Shown here piece by piece: positions 1 to 12,200 of a DNA stretch of 64,000 bases (position 1 is its first letter; each line of letters begins with the position of its first letter). The stretch is from Syngnathus acus (Eukaryota; Chordata; Actinopteri; Syngnathiformes; Syngnathidae), in assembly GCF_901709675.1 (NCBI RefSeq), contig NC_051091.1:1795967-1859966 (forward strand), given 5' to 3'. The notes under the pieces are model-generated. The model worked only from the letters and a program-made list of their open reading frames with translations. It did no database searches and was not told the DNA's origin. A program made the translations under genes and the position numbers.

Positions 1-3000
1 CCTATTTTGCTAAAACAAATAAAAAATCTTGAGGAGGAAAAAATCCCAATATGTTTCCTTTAAGATAAATAAAGTAACCAAATATGAGAGAAACCGAGCA
101 GGAATGGCATTTTTTAGTGCAGGTTGCATTTATCTGAATAAAACGGTGTTCTCTGGAATGAAATATGATATCGTGCGTTTACGTTAGAATCTTTGCGTCC
201 TTTTTGGAAATAACAAAGGAGACGTGTCAAGGGACAGGCAAACAAGCTGTTTGCGTACGCATGTGCGTTTTTTCCCAGGAGGCCTTGCGGCGTCAACAAA
301 ACGCTGAGGAAATGGGTGGCGTGCACGTACGTACTCGTTGCGTCTTTTCCCATGTGGGAGGGAATGTGGTGCTTTACAGGTGGCACACACCCACACTTAG
401 CAACAGCAAGTCCAAACAGGGAGGGGAGATGTGATAAATAACTCTGTGTCTGGGTGTGTGCGGTATAAATAAATAGGTCATGCATCCACCGTAGGACAAT
501 AAAGGCTTCATGTTCAACTTGAGTGAAACAAAACGCTACCAGAGGAGTTTCCCACTCTCGATATTGAAAAATCACTCCCACTCAAAAGTGTTGGGACATT
601 GGCGCTTGCGCAATCCTCTCAATATTACAATAGATTTTTTGGGGCTTGTTTTTTTTGTTTCTACTGCTCACCAGTATGATGGTTATATTGTTTTTCCCCG
701 ACCCTCGTGAGATTCAGAAAATGCATGGATGTCAGTTTTGCACATAATTGAGAAGACAGTGAGGTGATAAATAAGTCACCAGATCTGATAATTGGCTTTT
801 TGTTCACTTTGGAAGTGGAGGAAATTCAAATGATGTGCACAAAGCAGGTATCAGCGTCTCGACTCTTTTAAGAGTCACAGGCTGACGGAGGTGATGTTCC
901 GTGACGAGACATCCGGCTGTGAGATTGAAGCCTGAAATATTCATTTTGCGTCGTGATGAGGGGGGGAGAACGCCACTCGGTGGAAGTTTAGTCTCTCGCT
1001 CTGTGGCAAAGAGGGGACAGGGACGAGCTGGCTGCTGCGTGGGTGAGGACAACCTGCTCTCGTCCACGTTGGGAATGAATTCTTCATCGGAAGAGAGTGC
1101 GTGTTTGTAGCTGAATGAATAAAAGACGGTCTGAAAATTTTCCCAGCATTAGATGACACTTTGCCGTTGAGTGATTCGAGAATTGGCGGAAATGCCCCCG
1201 GGCACGGCAAAATATATTCTCTTTGATTTCATGCTATTCTATTTTATCAAGTTGAGCCAGCAGCATGTGCTGACACACTTTGTTCTCTCACCTTTCTTTT
1301 ACGCTGCGTCACCCTTTGATGAATGATTTGTTTTACAGACTGCGAGAGGATTTGAATTAAAATGGCAAACTTGACAAGTGGCTTTTTAAAAAAAAAAAAA
1401 CTATATTATATTTATTTTTGTTTTATATTAATGATTTATTCATTATATTTCATTATATACAGTATATATTCATATATATATGAATAATGAAGTGTTGGAG
1501 CTCAGCATCACGAATTGCAAGCATTAGAAGACGACACTTTCGTCCAAATCGAATCATGTTAATTGCGAGTGGAAAATTAATGATGTGCACCGGTGAGTGG
1601 AAGGGTCAGACGCGCTCGGGCCAGAGACATGACCCAGCGTGGCGGTCTGAGTCCCGTTTGCAACCATCTTTCTTTACTGTTATTGTAACCACGGCAACGG
1701 TGGTCTCTAGCCTTCCAATGATAATAGAATAAAAGCCACTTAACAGACTGATAACATCCAATGTGGATCGCCCCAGTCAATTTAATTAGGTAGAACACCA
1801 AGCTGGTATGTTTTTGCCTCTTATTCAAGTATGAGTGGCTGAGTTTCTTCGATGTTTTTTCAGAGAGAAAATACATACGTTGTGCTTTTTTGCCAGCGCT
1901 CCTTTGAGCTGTTTCTCAGTATTGATCTGAAACTGCAGGACGCATAAAAAGGCTTCTCGATGCAACTCCTGGACCTTCCTGCTGTCATCCAAGTCGAGTT
2001 TAGTGCATCACTGAAACTCTTTGAGTGTTTGTACAGGAAAAAGTGCGGCTTGTTGATTGCCGTGTGTCATTATTTTTGAAGCCGAGCTGCAAATGTTTCT
2101 TCTTTGAGGACTAATGAGAGCAGGGTGGCTAATGTTGAGAAGAAGATGTCGAAAAGTGGTTATTAAAGTATGCTTGAGGTCTTTGATGCAGGTGCAGCTG
2201 AATGAGGAAAACCAATCTGATGTTGGCCACAGCTCACGCTCACACACTCGCAAGCAAGTTCGTCTTTAGTCAAGCTTCCGAGTACAACAAAGGTTCTGTC
2301 TTCTCTCCAAATACCTGGAAAAATCATCCACACAAACCAAACTGCGGCATTTTAGCGACTTACCTCCTCCAGTCCGCCGTGTGATGTGCCTACCGATAAA
2401 GAAAATGTCACGCGGCGCGCGCACTCCTTTGGCATTCCGTCGTATGTCAGCCATCAGACCAAAAGGTCAGCTATTTCGAATCCATTCATGTACCTTCGTC
2501 CCCGCTCGGTTTCTAGACCTGCTGACGACTTAAACGTTTTTTTTACCGCCCTCCCTTTTCCACTCTCAGAGACGGAGCTCTCTTCGCAGTCGAGGTTGGG
2601 AGCAGGCAGGAAACTCTCCCTTAATTAGTAGCGTATCCATTATAGTAGAGATGAACCTTTAATGGAGCTGTAAGGAGAGAAAAAACTCACCGCCTGCCTA
2701 TTTGTGGAATCACAAGTCACCTGTGCCCGTTCATCTCCCACCGCACACGTGATTCCGATTTTTTTTCCCGATCCTGTCCAGACTCTCATTAAAAAGCGGG
2801 CCTACGCTCGCGAGCTCGGCCGGGAGCGGAACGACGGAGGATAATCTCATGAAAAATGCACCGGGAGAAGCCAGCGTTATCTCTCGGGCCCTTTGCCGCC
2901 GTGGCCCGAGCCTTTTGATGTCGTCCATTGATCTCCCCTCGCCGACATGTTCTTGCAGGGCCCGCGGCTGCTCCATCCTCTGTGCTGATTAGTCTTATTA

Positions 3001-4759
3001 GTGTAATGGAGGGGAGGTAAAGGATTGGAGAGGATGGGAGGAAAGAGGCCATCCGAGCGCGAGAGGAGAGACTTTCTGCCCAAGTCGTTTATCGACCGGG
3101 TCCGGTCAAAGTGCAGCACTGCGTTATTTATGTTATTATTTACCGCGCCGACATCTGTCTCCAAGATAAATGTTGGGATAGAACGTGCAATTAATGGAGG
3201 CTCGCAGTGGTTTGGCTTTGCGGGTACCAATGGTGGGTCATCATGATAAATGTCTGAGGAAATGAATGATAATGATAGAAATACATTAAAAAATAATTTA
3301 AAAACATTAAATATTCTTTCCATGTATATCCACAAAGAAGCAAATTAATCTGCATGATAATAAATTGTCCAATTTCTGATACATATTTCAGTGTTAGCCT
3401 AACCAACGAGAATAGTCAATTGAATTAATGTGATAGGTTATTCATCTCCTTTAATTAGAATTGTTAACTTGCTTGTACCGTTCCGATACAAAGACAACAA
3501 TACCGTTTTGATAGTCAGACATAACTTGGGGTTCTATATATGCAGGGCAGTAAAATGGCATATGTGTACAGTCACAGATTCAGGTGGTTGGTAAATTAGG
3601 CTACTTTTTACTTGATTCCATTTTGCCTATTTCATTCACCCATTGCAGTATAAAAGAGGCAAATTTAGCCTTGATTTTCTTCCATCATTTTTTTTTTAAT
3701 GTTTTCCAAAGACGCTAGGGGTCTTGTCAAAATGTCGTTGCCGGACTAGCCCATCGCTCACACCTTTAGCTTGCTCACCAAAGTCAAAGCCTCCGGCTGG
3801 ATCATCTTCACAGCGGAACTCGGGCCACACACATTGCAGGCAACCGCTGTCCAAACATTTGAATTGTAGCAAAGGTGTGAAATAAATGCTTTCACTGCAG
3901 ATAACGTCAAACCTTGACGTTTAGTCACAAATTTTTGTGTTGGAGGACAAATGGTCTATTCTGAATGTGACCGATGTTCAGGCGGGTCTATTCCGAATGT
4001 GACCGATGTCATCTGAAAAGGAATGGCCCTAAAACTAAAGTCCCACACAGATTATGATAGACAAAACGAGATGCTAAAATGTTAAGATGCTTCATAGGTG
4101 CTACTTGTTAAATAAATAAAGTGTCTTATTCACCACGATATAATTTTGGCTGCATGTCACATCTGAAACAGCATCACAAGAACGTGAGTAGCATGAGAAA
4201 AAAAAAAACTAGCGCATTTCAAAAGCCTCCTCCAGCTGAATTTAAATAGCCTCCGAAAGGCTCTACTGATAAAAACTAAGCTGTGACTGTTTTTTTAAAA
4301 CAGCATAATTTAGACTCTTCTGCTTTGCCTGTTTAAAAATAAAATTGTGGTTGCACTTTTTAAAAAGAAAACATTGAGGTTGTTCTGATTTACAATATTA
4401 TGGAAAGCTGAATTGACGCGGCTTAATTCAAAAAGTTGGAACGCATAAATACACAGATTAAAAAATGTCATTATGCTTTTTAATGATTTGTTGATTATAA
4501 TTTACAGCTACTGAAATCCCATAATCCCCCTAATTAAGTTTATTACAGAAAATAGGCTTCTGAAAGGTAAATTTGTATTTTAGCAATGAATCTGTACAAT
4601 GTGTATAGTTTCATTTCTAAAATTGCATTACTGAAATAAATGAAGAGAATATAGTTTTGTCAGTTTTTCTCTTTTGTCAGGTGTGTCAGGTTCGTGACTA
4701 CCTGATTTCTGCTTAGAGGGAAGAAAAAAGGATGCTGTCTGCTTTTTTTGTCTGTCTTA

Positions 4760-4766
<7 letters not shown>

Positions 4767-4794
<28 letters not shown>
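4767..4794. repeat. (CA)14 microsatellite
   Basis: Uninterrupted CA run of 28 bp in magi3 intron 1. Confidence 0.95.
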
Positions 4795-4797
<3 letters not shown>

Positions 4798-5334
4798 TCG
4801 CAGATGCTGACACAGTGTGAGAACAAACAAATCTTCTCTCAGTTTTCTCGCCGCGTATGTCGCTTTAGCGCCGACGCGGCGAAGACAGAGTCGCAGTTAA
4901 TGAACTCGGCAGGACAAACAAACTCTTCCCTGCCGGTTGGTAGGAGGAGGCGGCAAACATTTCCTTCCCTTGTTCTATTCCCTGCAGCTTGTCACAAACA
5001 TGTCGCGCAGTACCTCCATCATCTTTGACCGCGGCATCTGTCGGCCGCCAGATTGCCCGCTATCGTTTGACTGGATCGCCACTCCAGATTCCGTCGCCGC
5101 CTTCTGACTTTATTGCATCCCCTTGTCATGTTTTGTCACAGTTAAAAGTGCACGATAAGCAGCAACACCCCCCAGAAGGAAATCTATTTTTCCCCCTCTT
5201 CTGATGGGCAGCGAGTAAATATTTGCTAAACGATGACATTTGTTTCGACTCCTGCGGCCTTATTCTGTGGGCGCTCAGTGTCTCGCTGACAAGATGACAA
5301 CTTGCATCACGGCCCTGTAGCTGCCTACCATGAA

Positions 5335-5343
5335 CACACACAC

Positions 5344-5378
<35 letters not shown>
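5335..5378. repeat. (CA)22 microsatellite with one CG interruption
   Basis: A 44-bp CA run in magi3 intron 1, interrupted once at about 5347. Confidence 0.95.
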
Positions 5379-5379
<1 letters not shown>

Positions 5380-6801
5380 GTACTTTGTCGCAACAAAGAC
5401 GTCGCAATATGATTTTTTATTTGAAGCAATCAGGGAGCAAAGTCTTGGGGAGAAAAAAAAAGGCAAAAGAGAGTTTGGCTGGCTTCATCTTGTATTCCGC
5501 CTGCGCCGTCATCCGTGCCAGATCAAGGAGACTAATTCAAAAATGGGCTCATGCATGCTTAACAGCATTCTGCGCTGTTTGAACACTTTTATTTACACAC
5601 TGTGTCTGTTTGCATACTCCACCTTTTCTCTCATCAGTAAACAAAAAGGGGGATCGTGTCGGACTCTGACTAAATGCGCCTCCAAACAATAAAGTGGGAT
5701 TTTCACTGCCGGTCACATTGGTGAAACAGTATTCTTAATTGACTAAGCGTGGCTTTCGTCAGCCACTCGAGGGAGGCAGAGATTAAAGAAGTGAGGCTAC
5801 GGTCAAATCTTTTAACACTGCAAACAGAGCCCTTTCCATTACTTTTAGTTGATCCATTTCTGGGTATTGTGCAGAATCTGTTTTCAATTAAAAAAAGTGA
5901 CGGATAGGTTAAACAACAAACTCAGAGGAAAAAAAAATTCAGGCTTCGATCAAAATTCAAAACAGAAAAAGAGGCCTCAGGACTGAATTTGATCATTTTT
6001 AATAGATCTTGTTCATATGGCGTGATGATCAATAACGATACGTGGTCAGACTTTTGCATTCATTTAAGCAAATTGTGCAGCTTTGTTTTGAGTGAGACTC
6101 TTAATGTAGCACTTAACCTTTGTCAAGTGAATCGGGTCGACTATTTATCTTCCAACACGAGAGCTGCTTGTGCATGTGCGTGCATGCTCCAAGCAGAGAG
6201 GTGTTGATTACACAATGCAACACATTAACTCTCGATGATAATGACAAATTCTGAAAACTTTGTGCCTCTGTGCTCTTTGACAACACTATAATCCTTTGTC
6301 ACGTTCGATCCAAAGAAGATAAATACAAACGTGCGTGCACATAACTTGGCTTTTCCAACGCAGTGTTGCCCTGCATAAGATGGCGGCCATTTTGCCAAGG
6401 CGCTTAATCTGCCCTCCCCACGCTTCCGCTGTCCTGCCACGACACGGAGGCTTCCCTTCCATTATGCATGACTGATCTTTATTGCATTCAGTTTTTTTTT
6501 TTAGTCTAACACACTTAGCCAGCTTGTAGCATGCACGAGCTGGCCGGTCCCCCCCCTTGCCCCCAACTTCCACCCGACTTGGACTTGAATAATTCAAGGA
6601 AGGGGCATTAGGCTGGGAACGGAGGAGCTTAATCAAAGGCTACAGCTTTAAGCGCTGCTCAGCGATGCCCACATCAGCGAGCTGTTGCCTTAAGCTTGGC
6701 CCGACACCCGCTTTAAAGAGGACGTTGCATTATGGGATCCTTGGCAGGATTGTGATGCAGTTGGGAAACCTCCTTTTATGAATATCATGAAGAGTGAACA
6801 C

Positions 6802-6846
6802 CCTAATGAGGATAAGCGTGAAAGAAAATGGATGGATGGATGGATG
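6802..6846. repeat. 3' end of a dispersed SINE-like repeat with an ATGG run
   Basis: The sequence aatgaggataagcgtgaaag followed by aaaatggatggatggatgga resembles the tail of a very common teleost repeat. Short and only recognised by memory. Confidence 0.5.
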
Positions 6847-9149
6847 AAGACTAAGGATGTGAGCACGCCACCATTGCCTTATGTGAAAGGTTGGGGCGAT
6901 GGGAAATGAAGCTTTGGAAAAAGTGAGTCAAACTTTGTACCAAGCAAGTTGCAAAACGTTCAATTTCCCGACACACTTCAATTCACCTTCTGTACCTTGA
7001 TTTAATCCATATAAAATGACATTTTTCAAGTTCTGCATTGAGTCATTTTCTATTTTTCTATCAAACTAAAACCCATTCGAAAACAAAAAGGAGACTAAAA
7101 TGAATCATTTCTTAATCATTACAAACGAATAAAGACTAAAACAAATTCCTCTAAAAGTCAATACAAAGTAAAATGAAGTATGATGAAAATCCCAAACTAT
7201 TATAACCCAAAAGCAAAATCCCTTCCAGCCGCACCATGAAAACCAGAAGTTTGAAAGCTTTACTCTGTTGTCTACATAACCTGTTGTGAATTATCTATTG
7301 ATAAATAAGGCTGAAGAAACAAATGAATTAAATATTGACTTCTTTTTTCCTTTCTTGATCCATGCATTTATAGACGCCTCATTTTCAAAGTTCAGTTTAT
7401 GCAGCCCAACCTCAAAGGGAATCTTATTCCGTATGATGACCGTGGCAGGGAGAATGTACTTGAATTTTTAATGTACTTCTTTATCTTTCCTCCTTCTTGG
7501 ATATAATTCACTCCTTGATGGCTTCTCCCTATTCTGCCTTGTTTGCCTCCCGCTTTATGTTTGCGCTCTGGCTCTCTTTGCATCCCTCGCTTGCCTCCGT
7601 AAAATGCATCCCGGCTCTCCTACGGGGGCTAATCCTGTTGGGAGCGTTTCCAGGAAAGCGGATTATCTGTCAGAGCGGCATGATTTTTTTTTTTTGGGGG
7701 GGGGGGGTGTTCACTTACACTTGATTAAATTATCCATTGTCCCACTCTCTGTAATATTTTCCTGGTGGGTATCGCTGTGGATAAATAAACGTAGCTGTGT
7801 CATCTGAGGGGGTGGGTGGGCTAACGTGGAGGTAGGAGGGCTGGTCTTGATCCGCCCAGTGTTTTGACAACTTGATTTATCCCGCCTCTGTGCTTCATCA
7901 TCAGAAAGCTTGAAGGTGGCCTCGCTGTCCTGTCCTTTTTTTCGCCACTCAATCCAGTCTATAATTTAGAACGACATGTCTGCAGATTTACGGAAACGTT
8001 GTCAGACCTAACAATTACAGTGTGTACGTGAGTGTGAAAGTGCTTGTGTTAATTTGTGCCTTGTTGTGTTGTGGTCAATGAAGCCTCGCCATAACCTTGA
8101 AATCATCAAAAAGTCACTTCCTCCCCACCCACTCCACATAAAAGATGACGTGAACTTCCCTTTGAAAGCAAATAGTCATTACAGCTGCTTCTTGTTGTGT
8201 TTACGTCGAATAATTAGCAGGCGGCACGACGATTACTCAGCTGCAACCATCGCTGCTGTTGTCAGGCGCCAATTAAGGGATTTGCTGGGCTTTGAGCACT
8301 TGTTGAGGTCCAAACTTAGATGCAACATCTCTCGCTTTTTTCAGACTCGTAGCAAATAATAAATTGCTACTAGCAGATTATGGTATGAATTTGTTACAAT
8401 AAAAACTGATAAAGCAACAACGGGAGCAGCTTGGCTATTGTGATTTACATGGCTCTTGTTCAGATTGGCAAAAGGAATGTCAGACTTTTTATTCCAATGG
8501 AGGTAGTTGATGTGGTATTTGCATTTATTCTGATCAGGACACAAGGATCCATCTAAACCCAGTTACTGACAACAAACATGGAAAAGATAAACTCTTGATG
8601 TTGCACTTTTGCTGAAAAGAAAAGATTTGAAAGTCCATATTCTCCACATGCCGCAGTAGTCCATTATGTCGGATAATGTACGTGCATGCCGAGAAGTAAG
8701 GAGACCCTTTTCTGACATAATAGTTTTTTTCTTCAATTCTTGGTTTTAGAATATTTGTGCCTTCCATAACGTCCATTTTCTTTTCATTTCTAAAATGTTC
8801 AGAATCAAGTGTTACATCCTGAGATAGGATTTAGGTCAGTGCACTGATGCAATTTGACTGGAACGCTTTTGCCTTACTGTCCTATTTTTGTATTGTTTCT
8901 ACAAGAAAATGGGAGGCAATGAGGAATGAATTTATATCCACCATATAATATCAGTGGAATCTATTATTCATAGTGTAGTAGTGAGTGGTATGTACAGTAG
9001 TTGCTTGGCGGGGTTTCCGTATTCATCAAGTCGCTGTTGCTATAGTAACAATTGATGTGGGTTTCAAGTAAGCAAATTATCAGTCAAGCAATCAAATAGA
9101 ATCAAAACTTAAAAGTGCCTTTCATGCTTGATATCTGTAAGCCGTACGA

Positions 9150-9265
9150 CAGGGTGGCCAAACTCCAACCTGGTGGAATTGCTTGGAGTGTGTTTAATAA
9201 ACTAAAGGTGAAAAATGCAGCGTTCTATATGCAGCCCTCGGAGAATAAAAGTTTGGACACCCCTG
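9150..9265. mobile_element. MITE remnant with CAGGG...CCCTG ends
   Basis: It starts cagggtggccaaactc and ends gtttggacacccctg, inverted repeats with a few mismatches. Internal words (gcagccctcggagaataaaa) resemble hAT-type elements widespread in fish. No target duplication remains. Confidence 0.6.
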
Positions 9266-12200
9266 CAATGGTGAGTCGGTTACATAATTTGTCCGTGCGT
9301 TTGCACACCTGAGGTCGCCCGTCCGTGTCTTGTAGGATCAGCGGCGCTTTCCGCTCGGGTAGCTCAATGGATTTGACGTGCATGCCATGTGGACAGTAAA
9401 ACAACAGATTCTGGTGGCGCAGTCCGTAGCTGCTGGTTCAGGGGGTTTATGCAAACATGGTTTTTAACACTGGCTGCATTCAATTTGAATAGACATCATT
9501 ATTGCACTGGAGAAGCACAAACAATATTGGTCTTTTATGCTAAAATGTCACACAAAATGATCATGGCAATTTCTCAAATTGTTCAATCAATGTAAACAAC
9601 AAGAACTTCATTATAATTGATCTTGTTTTCTTTAATCAGGATGAAAATGCCGACTGGATGTGAACGTTTTGGCTAATGATGTATAATGGCTGACAATCAA
9701 GTTGAAATTGGATTCATTTGTCTTTCAGATTGGTTCATCAAAACATCAGTTATTTTGGGGCTCTATGCTTAAATTGCAATAAACTAGTGTTTGCTAAGCT
9801 TTACCGAAATGACAAGGCGCCCATTTTACGTTAAAATGACTCAAATAAAGATGAATTTTCTCTTAAATTATGCACAATCACACTTACTCTTTTTTTAATT
9901 CTAACCCAGATTTATTAAAGACAAAGCTGATGCTTCTTCTGTATAAATGTGGAATTTTATAATTTAAAAAAATTTATTAATGTATTTATTTATCTATTCG
10001 CAGTTTTGTTGGATCCTCTGATTAGGGTTAGCTAAAAGTGGTAGCTTCTGACGCTCTCACGTGTCACTCCACACTTGACGTCGCGCTCGTTTCACACCTG
10101 ATCCACGTTGGACTCGTGTCCATCTTTGTTGCGAATAATCCGTATGCGCCATTATTAACGGGTCAAGGCGCACACCTGAGCCGGGTTGTCATGGCCACCC
10201 ACGTTCCTCCTCTTTCCTTTCGTCTCTCTATCCTTGACAATATTGTTCCCTCTCAGGGAAAGGCTAACTCGCCCTGAAGCCACAGAGATGTCAAAATGGA
10301 CTTCTCCCTGGCCAGTAGTCATCTACACAGAGCCAGACGAGTCTATCTTTTGCGACTCTGGTGAGTTTGTAGACGCTGTCCTTGGTGACTTCATGTCACC
10401 CCCCACCTCATGCAGAAACATGCATAAGGCAGCCTGACAGTGCAGGACCGACTTGGAGAAAAGATGTCCAAGTCCACAGGTTAGCTGCCACTCAAGAAAC
10501 TTCTGTTGTCAAGTACTGCAAGAACAAACGCTAATAAGGACTGAGCCCTGTCGCAAATAGCAAAAAAATTAATAAGGTCGGATATTCACAAAGACACTCG
10601 AGCTGATTTGTCCCAATTTTTCCGACCAAGGACGTCAAACGCCTGCCTGATGATGATGGTTGATTTGTCTTGATAATATCGGGTCAAACGGGTCAGGGCC
10701 GACAATCTCAAAGATTAAAAATGATCTATGACCATAAATCTTGCATTTGTACAACCGTACCTCTCATTACATGACTCTTTGTTCCAGACCGAACTATGTA
10801 ATTAAATCTTTTATCCAATTTGAGCTAATCCTGATAACTATCGGTGAAACAAAAACCGTGATCAAAACTCTGGCTTTGGCTTTTTGATTGAGGTAATAGC
10901 CTTGATTTGAGGACATAATGGCTTCACGACCGAACAACCACTGAAAGTAGAATCGGGATGTAAAGATGGATTACATCACCTGGACTTTTAAAGTCAATGA
11001 CTGTTTTCAGCGACTGGCCTTCATGATGAATAATGTGCTTTTATTCCAATACCTCAGTCAAAGAAAGTCGCTGTGTTTGCCTTACGGGCTTCTGATTTTG
11101 GTTTTTTTCAAAAGCCGCAAGCTTTTGCAGCTGTAACTGCTCTGCTTGAAAAGCCAAGAAAAATGGAAGGGAATTAACTTTGCCGTATTTACCGCACGGT
11201 ATCCGGGCGGCCCGCGAGTTGATAGCTACTCGGCTGGGACAATCCCTCCCCCAAACTCCCGTGGCCTTTTCGCCTATTAGGAGTGTGGCAGGGTGCGTTT
11301 CTATCTGTTTCCCAGCAGACTCCTCAACTGGAAGCCCCTCTTAGAGGTGATAAGGCTTGGTGATGGACTTGAGCAGTTTATCCCAGAGTGAGGATACTCT
11401 AACGCCGCAGCGACTGTATTTCTTATGAGCAGCCGGATTTCTCACCGTGTGAGAATGGAATCGTTCTTTTCATTGGTTTCATTGTTACAAATTGATCTGC
11501 GGTTTCTTTCAGACAGCAGGATTATAAGAAAAGGATTAAGATTGTGCACTGTGAGTTACTGCAATGTCCTTCGGTTGCCATGGCGCTCTTTGACGTGCTA
11601 TTGGATGAGCCTGTCATTAGTGCGAAGCAAAGTCGAGGTCGGCGATGGCGACCTTAAATGATGGGGGCACCGTTTTTCATCAGTGCTACTGGGAGATCAA
11701 ATTGGACTGTACGTGTAGCAAAAATGTTTTTTCGAGGACAACACGTCTGGGGTTTTTTTTTTCAAGGACAGCACATGTCTGTTTTTTATTGATTCATTCT
11801 TCAAATGCATCCCATATTTTTGATATTTTTTGTTATAGTGGTGACTTAGCTTGGAATCTTGCATGTCTGATAGCGTCTTGAGGCCAACTTTGTAAGATTG
11901 ATTAGGTGAATCTGTAATGTATTGACCTTTAAAGACAGAATTTTCTTGACCGCATAGCTGCCCCAACGAAACGACGCAAGGGCACATTTCCTCTTCTCTA
12001 ATGCATAGCTACGTATAGTCTTGGGGGTTGTTGAATGACATCTGCCATCTAGTGGTAAACATTGTTATTACAACTTAAGATTTTCAAAAGTTGTTCAGAG
12101 GCCACTGCGAGTGTGGCTTCACAAATTAGCATTTGTCTGACATTTGTCCACAACCGACGTGTGGACCTAGCCTTAACTGCATTATGTGAACTCACTTGGC

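Noticed and set aside
114-581. 155-codon minus-strand frame at the left edge
   Set aside because: No recognisable features; lies in the large magi3 intron.
2877-3335. 152-codon minus-strand frame over the GC-richer block in intron 1
   Set aside because: No domain; better explained as non-coding regulatory sequence.
5126-5466. Frames with Cys-Val or His-Thr runs
   Set aside because: Translation of the CA repeat.
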